DNA from: Roseovarius aestuariivivens
GTDB taxonomy: Bacteria; Pseudomonadota; Alphaproteobacteria; Rhodobacterales; Rhodobacteraceae
DNA length: 64,000 bases
Reading direction: 5' to 3'
Assembly: GCF_004761875.1 (NCBI RefSeq)
Contig: NZ_SJEY01000004.1
Span: 62,001 to 126,000, forward strand
Both the position numbers and the translations under genes were made by a program. The notes under the pieces were generated by a model that worked only from the letters and a program-made list of their open reading frames with translations, did no database searches and was not told the DNA's origin. Of this stretch, positions 56,520 to 64,000 are shown piece by piece; the stretch's first letter is position 1; each line of letters opens with the position of its first letter.

Positions 56520-58166
56520 TCACATGTTGGGGTAATTCGGCCCATCCCCGCCCTGCGGCGTGGTCCAGTTGATGTTCTGGCTCGGATCCTTGATGTCGCA
56601 GGTCTTGCAATGCACGCAGTTCTGGAAGTTGATGACGAACTGCTGTTCCCCGTCCTTTTCCACGAACTCATAGACCCCCGCCGGGCAGTACCGCGCCGAC
56701 GGTCCGGCATATTTCGGCAGGTTGACGCTGACCGGGATGCTCTCATCCTTGAGCTTGAGATGCGCGGGCTGGCTTTCCTCGTGATTGGTCATCGAGAAGC
56801 TCACGTTGGTAAGCCGGTCGAAGCTCAGCTTGCCATCGGGCTTGGGGTACTGGATTTCCTTGTGGTTCTTCGCCGGTTCGGTCGCCTCGGCGTCCGACTT
56901 GCCGTGGCTCATAGTGCCGAAGGCCGAAAAGCCCAGCGTGTTGGTCCACATGTCGAATCCGCCCAGCGTCAGCGACGCCGCCAGGCCGTATTTCGACCAC
57001 ATCGGCTTGACGTTGCGCACCTTCATCAGGTCCTTGCCGATGGCGCCCTCGCGCACCTCTTTTTCGTAGGCGCTCAGCTCGTCGCTGGCGCGGCCCGCCT
57101 CGATGGCGGCATGCGCGGCCTCGGCCGCTGCCTTGCCCGACAGCATCGCGTTGTGGTTGCCCTTGATGCGCGGCACGTTGACCATGCCGACCGAACAGCC
57201 CAGAAGCGCCACACCGGGCGCGACCATCTTGGGCATCGACTGATAGCCGCCCTCGCTGATCGCCCGCGCGCCATAGGCGACGCGCTTGCCGCCCTTCAGA
57301 AGCTCGGCCACCATGGGGTGATGCTTGAACTGCTGGAACTCCATATAGGGGTAAAGATGCGGGTTCTTGTAGTTCAGGTGGACGACGAAACCGACATAGA
57401 CCTGATTGTTCTCAAGGTGATAGATGAACGATCCGCCCCCGGCCTTCTTGCCCAAGGGCCAGCCCATCGTGTGCGTGACCGTGCCCTCGCGGTGCTTGGC
57501 CGGGTCGATTTCCCAGATCTCTTTCATGCCAAGGCCGAATTTCTGCGGCTCCTTGCCCTTCGACAGGTCGAATTTCGCGATCACCTCTTTCGACAGGCTC
57601 CCGCGCACGCCCTCGCTCAGGAACACGTACTTGCCATGCAGCTCCATCCCCGGCTCATAGCTCGGCCCGGGCGTGCCATCGGGGTTGCGCCCGAACTCAC
57701 CTGCCACAACGCCCTTCACCTCGCCGTTCTCGCCATAGACGATCTCGGAACACGCCATGCCGGGAAAGATCTCGACCCCCAGCTCTTCGGCCTGCTCGGC
57801 CATCCAGCGGCACACATTGCCCATCGACACGATGTAATTGCCGTGATTGTTCATCAGCGGCGGCATCGGCCAGTTCGGCACGCGCAACTTGCCGGCCTCG
57901 CCCAGCATGTAGAAATTGTCTTCCTTCACCGGCACGTTCAGCGGCGCGCCCTTTTTCTTCCAGTCCGGGATCAGCGCATTTAGGCCGCAGGGGTCAAGCA
58001 CCGCGCCCGACAGGATATGCGCCCCCACTTCCGAACCCTTTTCCAGCACCACGACCTCGCGGGACGGGTCAAGCTGCTTGAGCCGGATCGCCGCCGAAAG
58101 GCCCGCCGGGCCCGCGCCGACGATGACGACGTCGTATTCCATGGTTTCGCGCTCTGTGTCGGACAT
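56520..58166 (-). CDS. electron-transfer flavoprotein-ubiquinone oxidoreductase
   Basis: A 548-residue membrane-associated flavoprotein passing electrons from ETF (fatty-acid, amino-acid and dimethylglycine-type oxidations) to ubiquinone. The FAD loop VVIVGAGPAGLSAA is at about 13-26. The C-terminal 4Fe-4S ligands are in RYCPAGVYEF and FQNCVHCKTCDIKDP, and the final NINWTTPQGGDGP is the conserved tail. ATG 58166 follows AAGGAGG. Divergent from greA. Confidence 0.97.
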   Translation of the reverse strand: MSDTERETMEYDVVIVGAGPAGLSAAIRLKQLDPSREVVVLEKGSEVGAHILSGAVLDPCGLNALIPDWKKKGAPLNVPVKEDNFYMLGEAGKLRVPNWPMPPLMNNHGNYIVSMGNVCRWMAEQAEELGVEIFPGMACSEIVYGENGEVKGVVAGEFGRNPDGTPGPSYEPGMELHGKYVFLSEGVRGSLSKEVIAKFDLSKGKEPQKFGLGMKEIWEIDPAKHREGTVTHTMGWPLGKKAGGGSFIYHLENNQVYVGFVVHLNYKNPHLYPYMEFQQFKHHPMVAELLKGGKRVAYGARAISEGGYQSMPKMVAPGVALLGCSVGMVNVPRIKGNHNAMLSGKAAAEAAHAAIEAGRASDELSAYEKEVREGAIGKDLMKVRNVKPMWSKYGLAASLTLGGFDMWTNTLGFSAFGTMSHGKSDAEATEPAKNHKEIQYPKPDGKLSFDRLTNVSFSMTNHEESQPAHLKLKDESIPVSVNLPKYAGPSARYCPAGVYEFVEKDGEQQFVINFQNCVHCKTCDIKDPSQNINWTTPQGGDGPNYPNM

Positions 58167-58396
58167 GCTGTCCTCCTTCGTTCGGGTCCACCGGGGGCGT
58201 CGCCCGGACATCAAATTTCGCATCTGGTTAGCGTGAGGTCTTGCGCGCCGTCAATTGGAACACGACGTTACACCCGCGCAACAGCGGCAAAATTACGCGC
58301 TCTGCCCGGCCATTGTGCCCCCGGAGGGCCGCGCGCCACTTGCAATCGTCGCGCGGCTCGGGGCACTCTGCCGCGCAGTTCGATGACCATGACAGA

Positions 58397-58419
58397 CGGG
58401 GCCGTGATGCGCGGCCCCG
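58397..58419 (+). other. hairpin in the greA leader
   Basis: Eight-base-pair stem CGGGGCCG/CGGCCCCG, seven-base loop, ending 22 bases before the greA ATG, without a T-tract. The 275-base gap between ETF-QO and greA otherwise shows no gene. Confidence 0.4.
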
Positions 58420-58441
58420 CATTGACGAAGGGACACGCGGG

Positions 58442-58912
58442 ATGGAAAAGATTCCCATGACCAAGGAAGGCTTCACCGCGCTCGAGGCGGAGCTGAAGCA
58501 CCTCAAATCGGAAGAACGGCCCGCCATCATCCGCGCGATTTCCGAGGCGCGCGAACATGGCGACCTGTCGGAGAACGCCGAATACCACTCGGCCAAGGAA
58601 AAACAGTCCTTCATCGAGGGCCGCATCAAAGAGCTCGAGGGCGCCATCAGCCTCGCCGACGTGATCGATCCGAAAAAACTCAACGGTTCGATCAAGTTCG
58701 GCGCTACCGTCACGCTCGTGGACGAAGACACCGACGAGGAAAAAACCTATCAGATCGTCGGCGAATACGAGGCCAATATCGAAAAGGGCCTGCTGAACAT
58801 AAAGTCGCCGATCGCCCGCGCGCTTATTGGCAAGGAAGAGGGCGATAGCGTAGAGGTGCGCACGCCGGGCGGCGAAAAGTCCTACGAAGTGCTGAAAGTC
58901 GCCTACATCTGA
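58442..58912 (+). CDS. greA: transcription elongation factor GreA
   Basis: A 156-residue factor that rescues backtracked RNA polymerase by stimulating transcript cleavage. The N-terminal coiled coil includes the acidic tip [17 protein letters not shown] (residues about 35-51) and the C-terminal domain ends with [23 protein letters not shown] 58442 is the conserved start. A membrane hypothetical follows after 15 bases. Confidence 0.97.
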   Translation: MEKIPMTKEGFTALEAELKHLKSEERPAIIRAISEAREHGDLSENAEYHSAKEKQSFIEGRIKELEGAISLADVIDPKKLNGSIKFGATVTLVDEDTDEEKTYQIVGEYEANIEKGLLNIKSPIARALIGKEEGDSVEVRTPGGEKSYEVLKVAYI

Positions 58913-58927
58913 TCGGGTCCCGCGCTC

Positions 58928-59944
58928 ATGTCCGACCGTCCCAAGACGTCGCCTCCGCAGCCGCCGCTTTACGACAAGGGGCAAAAGGCGCGGGTCACGT
59001 CCGTTGAAATCATCGCGCTGTCGCTCTCCGTGCTGTGGCTGGCGGGCACGGCGGTGTTTTTCGTCGTGCTGGCGCCTTCCGGCATGTTCGCCGAGAGCGG
59101 CGGCGCGCTGCAGTTCATCATTGTTCTGCTGGCGATCTTCATGCCGGTGGCGGTGATCTGGGTCGCCGCCGTGGCCGCCCGCGCCGCCCGTGTGATGCGA
59201 GAGGAAAGCCAGCGCCTGCAGACCGCGATCGACGCGATTCGCCACGCTTATGTGCAACAGGCTCAGGCCGGCAGCGCCGCGGTGACCGAACCTTCGGTGG
59301 CCAAGAAGCTTGACGAGATCGCGGCGGCGCAGCGCAAGACTGAAACGGCGCTCGCGACCTTCTCCACGTCGCGAGAGCCGATCCGCCCCCGCTTGGCGCC
59401 GACCCCGGCGCCGGTCGCCACCGGCGATCAGGTCGTGCTGCCCCTCGGCACCTCCGCCGAGGATATGGCCCCGCCGCTCGAAACCGCCGATTTCATCAAG
59501 GCGCTGAACTTCCCCGAGAACGCCGAGGACAAGGCCGGGTTCGCCGCGCTGCGCCGCGCGCTGAAACACCGGCCCACCGCGCAGCTGGTGCAGGCCTCGC
59601 AGGATATCCTCACGCTGATGTCGCAGGATGGCATCTACATGGACGACCTGCGCCCCGACATGGCCCGCCCCGAGGTCTGGCGCCGCTTCGCCGCTGGCGA
59701 GCGGGGCCGCGCTATCGCGCCCCTGGGCGGTATCCGCGACCGGTCCTCGCTGGCGCTGACGGCGGCACGGATGAAAAAGGACACGATCTTCCGCGACGCG
59801 GCGCATCACTTCCTTAGGCTCTTCGACCGCACGATCTCCGGCTTCTGCGAGACGGCGACCGACGCCGAGATCTCCGAGTTCTCCGACACCCGCACGGCCC
59901 GCGCCTTCATGCTTCTGGGCCGCGTGGCGGGCACGTTTCACTAG
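58928..59944 (+). CDS. conserved membrane hypothetical protein
   Basis: A 338-residue protein with two N-terminal membrane segments (about 28-52 and 62-85), a coiled-coil-like region (about 88-140), a Pro-rich linker and a soluble helical C-terminal domain (about 185-335, FIKALNFPENAEDKAGF, RTISGFCETATDAEISE). I recall homologues limited to roseobacters, without function. It is 15 bases after greA and the last gene before the change in base composition. Confidence 0.78.
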   Translation: MSDRPKTSPPQPPLYDKGQKARVTSVEIIALSLSVLWLAGTAVFFVVLAPSGMFAESGGALQFIIVLLAIFMPVAVIWVAAVAARAARVMREESQRLQTAIDAIRHAYVQQAQAGSAAVTEPSVAKKLDEIAAAQRKTETALATFSTSREPIRPRLAPTPAPVATGDQVVLPLGTSAEDMAPPLETADFIKALNFPENAEDKAGFAALRRALKHRPTAQLVQASQDILTLMSQDGIYMDDLRPDMARPEVWRRFAAGERGRAIAPLGGIRDRSSLALTAARMKKDTIFRDAAHHFLRLFDRTISGFCETATDAEISEFSDTRTARAFMLLGRVAGTFH

Positions 59945-60067
59945 CGACGGGGTGGGGGGCTGCCATCGCCCCAGATCACGGTCCGGTCACAGATGTCGAC
60001 ACACCGGCGGCGCGACCGGGTGAACGTGTGCGAAGGCGGACCTTCAGTTCGACGTTCGGAAGCCAAC

Positions 60068-60898
60068 CTAGCCGGGCTTGAAACAGACAATTTGAACAGG
60101 GTGTGTTCTGCGTTCTTCGATGTTCCGCGCCGCATTTCGCACAATCTGCGGCGTCAGGTCACCCAGCAGAATGTGCGTGCCGAATGCCGGAACCTCACCC
60201 TTCTCGGCGAGGTCGATGGCACGTTTGTAACCCTGTAGATATCTTTCGCCTGTGTCTCTGACCTCGATGTCGGCGAAACCTGCCTTTTTCAGCGCGGCAA
60301 CCGTATCGGACGGTCGCATCAGGTAGGCGCCGGTTCCATCCTCTGACCACGGCACGGGATGATGGGGGTCGCCCAGCTCTCCCAGTCCGTGCTCAGTCAG
60401 CGCAAAAAATGCACCGGGTTTCAGCACCCGGAAGGCTTCACCGAAAAACACGTCTCGGTCCGGGACGTTCATCGTGACGTGCTGCGTGTAGCCGCCATCG
60501 AATGTTTCACCTTGATAAGGGAGTTTTTGGCCATCTCCGTGCTGGCACTTCACGGCATCTTCCATCCCCACGAGCACACTCAGCTTGTTGGCGGCATCTA
60601 CGAACGGGGCCGTTATGTCGATGCCGTCAACATGGCACTTGAAACGTTTCGCAAGATACCGGGCGGGGCCGCCAAGACCACAGCCGATGTCGACAAGGCG
60701 ATCACCTTCTTTGATGGGAAGAACGTCAGCAAGCTCAACGGTTGCCGGGAAACTTCTGGCATGGAAATGATCCACAGGTGCGAGCTGCTCGACCGTGACA
60801 GAAGTGGGATCGAGGCCCGCCGTTTCCATCGCGTCCAGGATCCGGGAATATACGTCTCCCTTGCCCCAATGATCCGAAATAGCCTGGGCATCTGTCAT
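60068..60898 (-). CDS. class I SAM-dependent methyltransferase (UbiE/sterol-type)
   Basis: A 276-residue protein. Motif I is LVDIGCGLGGPARYLAK at about 69-85, followed by VDGIDITAPFV and the region HVTMNVPDRDVFFGEAFRVLKPG; this pattern resembles glycine/sarcosine and sterol/tocopherol-type methyltransferases. ATG 60898 has GGAG nine bases upstream; a TTG nine codons further up is less likely. Codon use is less GC-rich than genes to the left. Confidence 0.87.
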   Translation of the reverse strand: MTDAQAISDHWGKGDVYSRILDAMETAGLDPTSVTVEQLAPVDHFHARSFPATVELADVLPIKEGDRLVDIGCGLGGPARYLAKRFKCHVDGIDITAPFVDAANKLSVLVGMEDAVKCQHGDGQKLPYQGETFDGGYTQHVTMNVPDRDVFFGEAFRVLKPGAFFALTEHGLGELGDPHHPVPWSEDGTGAYLMRPSDTVAALKKAGFADIEVRDTGERYLQGYKRAIDLAEKGEVPAFGTHILLGDLTPQIVRNAARNIEERRTHPVQIVCFKPG

Positions 60899-61291
60899 CT
60901 GAGCGACTCCTACCTTCGAGGCCAAGGTATCACACCACCGAGCAACTTGTTGTACAGGTTCATTCTGTCAGCTTCGGGTTTCCGGTCATCAGCTGCAACA
61001 AGCGCCACGTTTTGCTCCGCGGACCTATCAGTCATTCAAAAAAGCCCGTTGATTGGCGACACTTTACTGGATAGCGGCCGTTTGACGGAGGCCACGGGAC
61101 TGACTTCCAACCGTCTCCTCACAGACATCTATCACTGACTGTAATGTACAGCGAACTCAACATTGAGGTTGAACTGTTGTAAGTTGAGACTTGGTTGGCA
61201 CACCTTCCGGAGATGATGGTCGCCTTTAGCGCCGGAGCGGCTCTACAAAAACCTATCAGCCATTGGCCATGGCCAGTTGCGGCCATACGGT
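60899..61291. other. 393-base gene-poor spacer with repeats
   Basis: No convincing gene. A minus-strand 41-codon frame (61035 to 60910, MTDRSAEQNVAL start) ends just before the methyltransferase. The 14-mer ACCTATCAGTCATT (61023-61036) recurs with one change at 61251-61264. An inverted repeat CTCAA-N2-TTGAG at 61156-61167 overlaps TCAAC-N6-GTTGA (61157-61172). It may be a degraded junction of inserted DNA. Confidence 0.45.
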
Positions 61292-62197
61292 TTAAAATTC
61301 AAAGCCATCAAGATCCTTGAGGTACGCTTCGAAAAAGTCCGTAAAGGTGGCTACCAGCGGTGGCAAGGCTTCATAGGGTGGGTAAAAGAGTGATAACCAG
61401 AGTGGCGGTAGTGACCAATCCTCAAGTACTTGAATGACCTCTCCGGACGTGATCCCGCGAGCAACATGGAATTCCGGCAACATAACCATGCCAGCACCTG
61501 ATCGCGCAAACTGGTATAGAAGATCACCGTTGTTGGTGTGGATAGATCGACCAGCGGTAAACGGTCGTTTCAAAGCGCCTTTCTCGAACCGCCAGACCTC
61601 TGGAATATCTTCCACGCCGTATGAAAGGCAAATATCCTGGTTAAGGTCCTCGGGTGTCCTTGGAATCGGGTGACTATCGAACAGCGATGGTGCCGCCACA
61701 ATCTGCATTGGCACCTCGCATATCTTTCGCCAAATTGTCGATTTGTCAGTCGGAGCGCTAGACACACGTATGGCGAGATCGCACGACTCCGAAACGATGT
61801 CGACAAGCCGATCCGTCAGGCGGATATTCAAATCGACATTTGGATAGGCCAACCGAAAACTCTCAACGAATCTCGGCATGATCCTCAGGCCAAAGGACAT
61901 GGGCGCGTTGATCGACAACCTTCCCCGGTGAGGTTGTATCTCTCGCTCTAGGTCCTGTTCGACCTTGTCAAAAGCTTCCACCAGCGGACGGTACCGAGCG
62001 GCAACGAGCGCTCCGGTTGACGTGAGCGATACTTGTCGTGTCGTGCGTAGCAAGATTTGCTGACCGAGATCTTCCTCGAGTTTGGCGACGATGCGGGTCA
62101 CGGTCGCAGGCGTCATCCTTAAGGATTTTGCCGCTGCAGCAAAGCTTTGGAGACGTGCGACTTCGAGGAATACGCGGACTGATTTGAGATCTTGCAT
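61292..62197 (-). CDS. LysR-family transcriptional regulator
   Basis: A 301-residue regulator. The winged helix is at about 1-60 (FAAAAKSLRMTPATVTRIVAKLEEDLG) and the effector-binding domain from about 90. It belongs to the group closest to CrgA/DhmR-like LysR proteins. It is divergent from the ring-cleaving dioxygenase gene with 113 bases between starts, and very likely controls it. Codon use is clearly more AT-rich than the rest of the window. Confidence 0.92.
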   Translation of the reverse strand: MQDLKSVRVFLEVARLQSFAAAAKSLRMTPATVTRIVAKLEEDLGQQILLRTTRQVSLTSTGALVAARYRPLVEAFDKVEQDLEREIQPHRGRLSINAPMSFGLRIMPRFVESFRLAYPNVDLNIRLTDRLVDIVSESCDLAIRVSSAPTDKSTIWRKICEVPMQIVAAPSLFDSHPIPRTPEDLNQDICLSYGVEDIPEVWRFEKGALKRPFTAGRSIHTNNGDLLYQFARSGAGMVMLPEFHVARGITSGEVIQVLEDWSLPPLWLSLFYPPYEALPPLVATFTDFFEAYLKDLDGFEF

Positions 62198-62206
62198 GCC
62201 GAAATC

Positions 62207-62259
62207 GTTATCATAAATGCAATAAAATATGCAATTCAGTTATTATAGTTTTTGATAAC
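62207..62259. promoter_or_regulatory. repeats in the LysR/dioxygenase divergent promoter
   Basis: An inverted repeat GTTATCA (62207-62213) and TGATAAC (62253-62259) flanks a direct repeat ATGCAAT (62217-62223 and 62229-62235, 12-bp step) in very AT-rich DNA. This layout fits LysR binding with a distal and a promoter-proximal site. Confidence 0.5.
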
Positions 62260-62310
62260 CGCATCGCTATCTTTATCCCAATGCAAACAACAACGGCCTG
62301 GAGGCGGACC

Positions 62311-63240
62311 ATGGAAAAGCTGATCAAAGGCTTGCATCACGTCACTTCGATGGCGGCGGATGCCAAGGAAAACAACCAGTTCTTCACGCAGGCGCTTGGG
62401 CTACGCCGGGTCAAGAAGACCGTGAACTTCGACGCGCCTGAGGTCTACCACCTCTACTATGGTGACGAAGTCGGGACGCCCGGATCGGTGATGACATACT
62501 TCCCATTAGGCCGGATGCCGCGCGGCAAGCGTGGCGTCGGCGAGGTTGGAGTGACGGAGTTCGCCGTCCCCAAGGGTACACTTGATTTCTGGCAAGAGCA
62601 CCTCGCCGAGAAGAGTGTCATTGGCCTAAAGGCCGACAGCTTCCTTGGCGAAAATCGTATGGAATTTGATGGCCCCGATGGCGAAAGTTTTGCGCTGGTC
62701 GAAGCCGATCCTGAAGGTCGCACTGCCTGGACCGGCGATGGCATCGGCAGCGGTGAGGCCATTCTGGGCTTACACGGCGCGCGGTTCCGGCTGCGCGATG
62801 CGGCGGCGACGGGCGAGCTCCTCCAATTCATGGGCTATGAAAAGGAGGACACGGCAGGTTCAGTCATCCGCTACCGGATCGATGGCGGCAATGCGGCCCG
62901 GACCGTGGATCTGGAAGAGCTTCCAGACGCGCGCCACGCCAATCAAGGCGCCGGTTCGGTCCACCACATCGCGTTTGCGGTAGAGGATCGCGTCGCGCAA
63001 CTGGAGGTGCGCGAAGCGCTCATGGACACCGGCTATCAGGTCACACCTGTGATCGACCGCGATTACTTCTGGGCGATCTACTTCCGCACGCCGGGTGGTG
63101 TGCTTTTCGAGATCGCCACCAACGAACCTGGATTCGACCGCGACGAGGACACCGCGCATCTCGGCGAAGCCCTGAAGCTTCCCGAGCGCTATCGCCCCTG
63201 CCGCGATCAGATCGAAAAACGTCTGCCTGAAATCGCCTGA
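62311..63240 (+). CDS. ring-cleaving dioxygenase, VOC superfamily (MhqO-like)
   Basis: A 309-residue protein of two glyoxalase/VOC modules. The first starts IKGLHHVTSMAADAKENNQFF with the first metal His in LHHVTS; the second has SVHHIAFAVED and a Glu in GGVLFEIATNEPGF, giving a 2-His-1-carboxylate site. MhqO-type proteins open substituted hydroquinone rings. ATG 62311 with GGAGG six bases upstream is used rather than ATG 62281. It is followed by an MhqD-like hydrolase gene, as in other quinone-response operons. Confidence 0.92.
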   Translation: MEKLIKGLHHVTSMAADAKENNQFFTQALGLRRVKKTVNFDAPEVYHLYYGDEVGTPGSVMTYFPLGRMPRGKRGVGEVGVTEFAVPKGTLDFWQEHLAEKSVIGLKADSFLGENRMEFDGPDGESFALVEADPEGRTAWTGDGIGSGEAILGLHGARFRLRDAAATGELLQFMGYEKEDTAGSVIRYRIDGGNAARTVDLEELPDARHANQGAGSVHHIAFAVEDRVAQLEVREALMDTGYQVTPVIDRDYFWAIYFRTPGGVLFEIATNEPGFDRDEDTAHLGEALKLPERYRPCRDQIEKRLPEIA

Positions 63241-63252
63241 GGAGGGCCGAAT

Positions 63253-63879
63253 ATGTCAGTCGAAAGCTACAAAGCCCTGACAAAAGTACCAGAACGCGAT
63301 GCGCCGCTCGTCTTTGCCTTCCACGGCACTGGCGGAGATGAACAACAGTTCTTTGGTCTTGCGCAAGAGCTGGTCCCCGGCGCGGGCGTGATTTCGCCCC
63401 GGGGCGACGTTTCGGAAATGGGTGCTGCGCGTTTCTTTCGCCGCACGGGCGAGGGTGTCTACGACATGCACGATCTTGCCCGGGCGACGGCCAAGATGGC
63501 GAGCTTCGTAGAGGCTTGGAAAGAAAGATATCCTGACCGGCCCGTTTATGGGTTTGGGTATTCCAACGGCGCGAATATCCTTGCGTCCGTGATGATGGCA
63601 CGCCCGGATCTTTTTGATCGCGTGGCCTTGCTGCATCCTCTTGTTCCTTGGGAGCCCGCATCGGTATCGGGGCTGAAGGGTCGTCAAGTTCTGATCACCG
63701 CTGGGCGACACGATCCGATCTGTCCCTGGCCGATGACCGAACGCCTCGTGTCCTGGTTCAAGGCACAAGGCGCGCAACTGGCCACCAGCTATCACGATGG
63801 TGGCCACGAGATGCGCCGGGAAGAGCTGGCCGCCATGGCGCAGCTTCTGCGGGCCCACCCTCGGGCGGATGCAGCATGA
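63253..63879 (+). CDS. alpha/beta hydrolase (MhqD-like carboxylesterase)
   Basis: A 208-residue esterase of the phospholipase/carboxylesterase family. Catalytic Ser is in YGFGYSNGANI at about 102, Asp in ITAGRHDPICP at about 155, and His in YHDGGHEM at about 186. In Bacillus, MhqD and MhqO belong to the same quinone stress regulon, which fits this gene order (12 bases after the dioxygenase). AGGAGG lies just upstream. Confidence 0.92.
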   Translation: MSVESYKALTKVPERDAPLVFAFHGTGGDEQQFFGLAQELVPGAGVISPRGDVSEMGAARFFRRTGEGVYDMHDLARATAKMASFVEAWKERYPDRPVYGFGYSNGANILASVMMARPDLFDRVALLHPLVPWEPASVSGLKGRQVLITAGRHDPICPWPMTERLVSWFKAQGAQLATSYHDGGHEMRREELAAMAQLLRAHPRADAA

Positions 63880-64000
63880 ACTGGGCGCCGTATCTGCTCT
63901 CACTGGGCGTCGGTGTCGGCGTGGGTGTGATCTACGGGCTTGTGTCCTTGCGGTCTCCTGCGCCGCCGATCATCGCATTGCTCGGCCTCCTGGGCATGCT
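63876..64000 (+). CDS. XapX-domain (DUF1427) membrane protein, cut by the window edge
   Basis: The 41 codons visible encode NWAPYLLSLGVGVGVGVIYG, then a conserved LRSPAPPIIALLGLLGML, which is the XapX/DUF1427 small two-helix membrane protein. ATG 63876 overlaps the preceding stop (ATGA). The name comes from the Bacillus-type xap cluster; function unknown. The end is outside the window. Confidence 0.82.
   Translation, partial: MNWAPYLLSLGVGVGVGVIYGLVSLRSPAPPIIALLGLLGM

Noticed and set aside
60910..61035. 41-codon minus-strand frame upstream of the methyltransferase as a leader peptide
   Set aside because: No ribosome site or family match; it could be chance in a less constrained spacer.

Overview
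The window looks like chromosome of a marine-type alphaproteobacterium of the Rhodobacterales (Roseobacter-like). The DNA is GC-rich and genes are tightly packed, with many ATGA and GTGA stop/start overlaps. Several genes are typical of this group: apt and mtnP of methylthioadenosine salvage, ETF-ubiquinone oxidoreductase, phaAB, Hint-domain proteins, and small conserved proteins such as a YdcH-like and a DUF2007 protein. This placement comes from recognising protein families by eye; no database search was possible. No rRNA, tRNA, CRISPR array, insertion sequence or prophage was seen.

Layout. 0-4.7 kb: end of coaBC, dut, a membrane-anchored MoeB/ThiF-type protein, an M3 metallopeptidase, rppH and a secreted hypothetical, all on +. 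4.7-7.6 kb: a LexA-box-controlled, apparently leaderless dnaE2 whose C-terminus is missing. 7.7-12.3 kb (-): a capsule/Kdo block (KpsT-like ATPase, KpsE-like export protein, kdsA, phosphohexomutase). 12.5-13.9 kb: an ArsR repressor and a YraQ/ArsP-type permease behind two matching palindromic operators, divergent from asd. 15.3-16.9 kb: a secreted DUF4139 (MuiA-like) protein. 16.9-18.9 kb (-): beta-carbonic anhydrase, SbtA-like bicarbonate transporter and a PII-like protein, an inorganic-carbon module. 19.1-23.6 kb (+): a small helical protein, then a GTGA-coupled run of M17 aminopeptidase, NlpC/P60 peptidase, agmatinase-family hydrolase and methyltransferase. 23.5-29 kb (-): MltB-type transglycosylase, RNase R, DUF2064 protein and dapE.

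29.3-32 kb (+): two adjacent Hint-domain proteins; the second has lost the nucleophilic Cys. 32-35 kb (-): two small hypotheticals, a Na+/Ca2+-exchanger-family protein and dapD. 35.1-41.7 kb: LOG-family protein, apt, LysE exporter, a LysR/GST divergent pair, mtnP, a membrane hypothetical and a methyltransferase. 41.7-46.1 kb (-): homocysteine S-methyltransferase family protein, a 64-residue protein, and an overlapping rlmN-amidoligase-glutamine amidotransferase run. 46.4-51.3 kb: cold-shock protein with terminator, small basic protein, NTF2-like protein, tag, EAL phosphodiesterase, and phaA-phaB with a PhaR-like palindrome between them. 51.5-60 kb: YdcH-like, TrmN6-like methyltransferase, DUF2007, polyprenyl diphosphate synthase, ispE, a TPR protein, ETF-QO, greA and a membrane hypothetical.

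From about 60 kb to the right edge base composition drops and the content looks accessory: a methyltransferase, a LysR regulator, and a divergent MhqO-like dioxygenase, MhqD-like hydrolase and XapX-domain gene, which together resemble a quinone/hydroquinone detoxification cassette.

The most notable systems are the amidoligase-amidotransferase pair, the carbonic anhydrase-SbtA-PII module, the twin ArsR operators, the Hint pair, and the truncated SOS polymerase without adjacent imuA-imuB.
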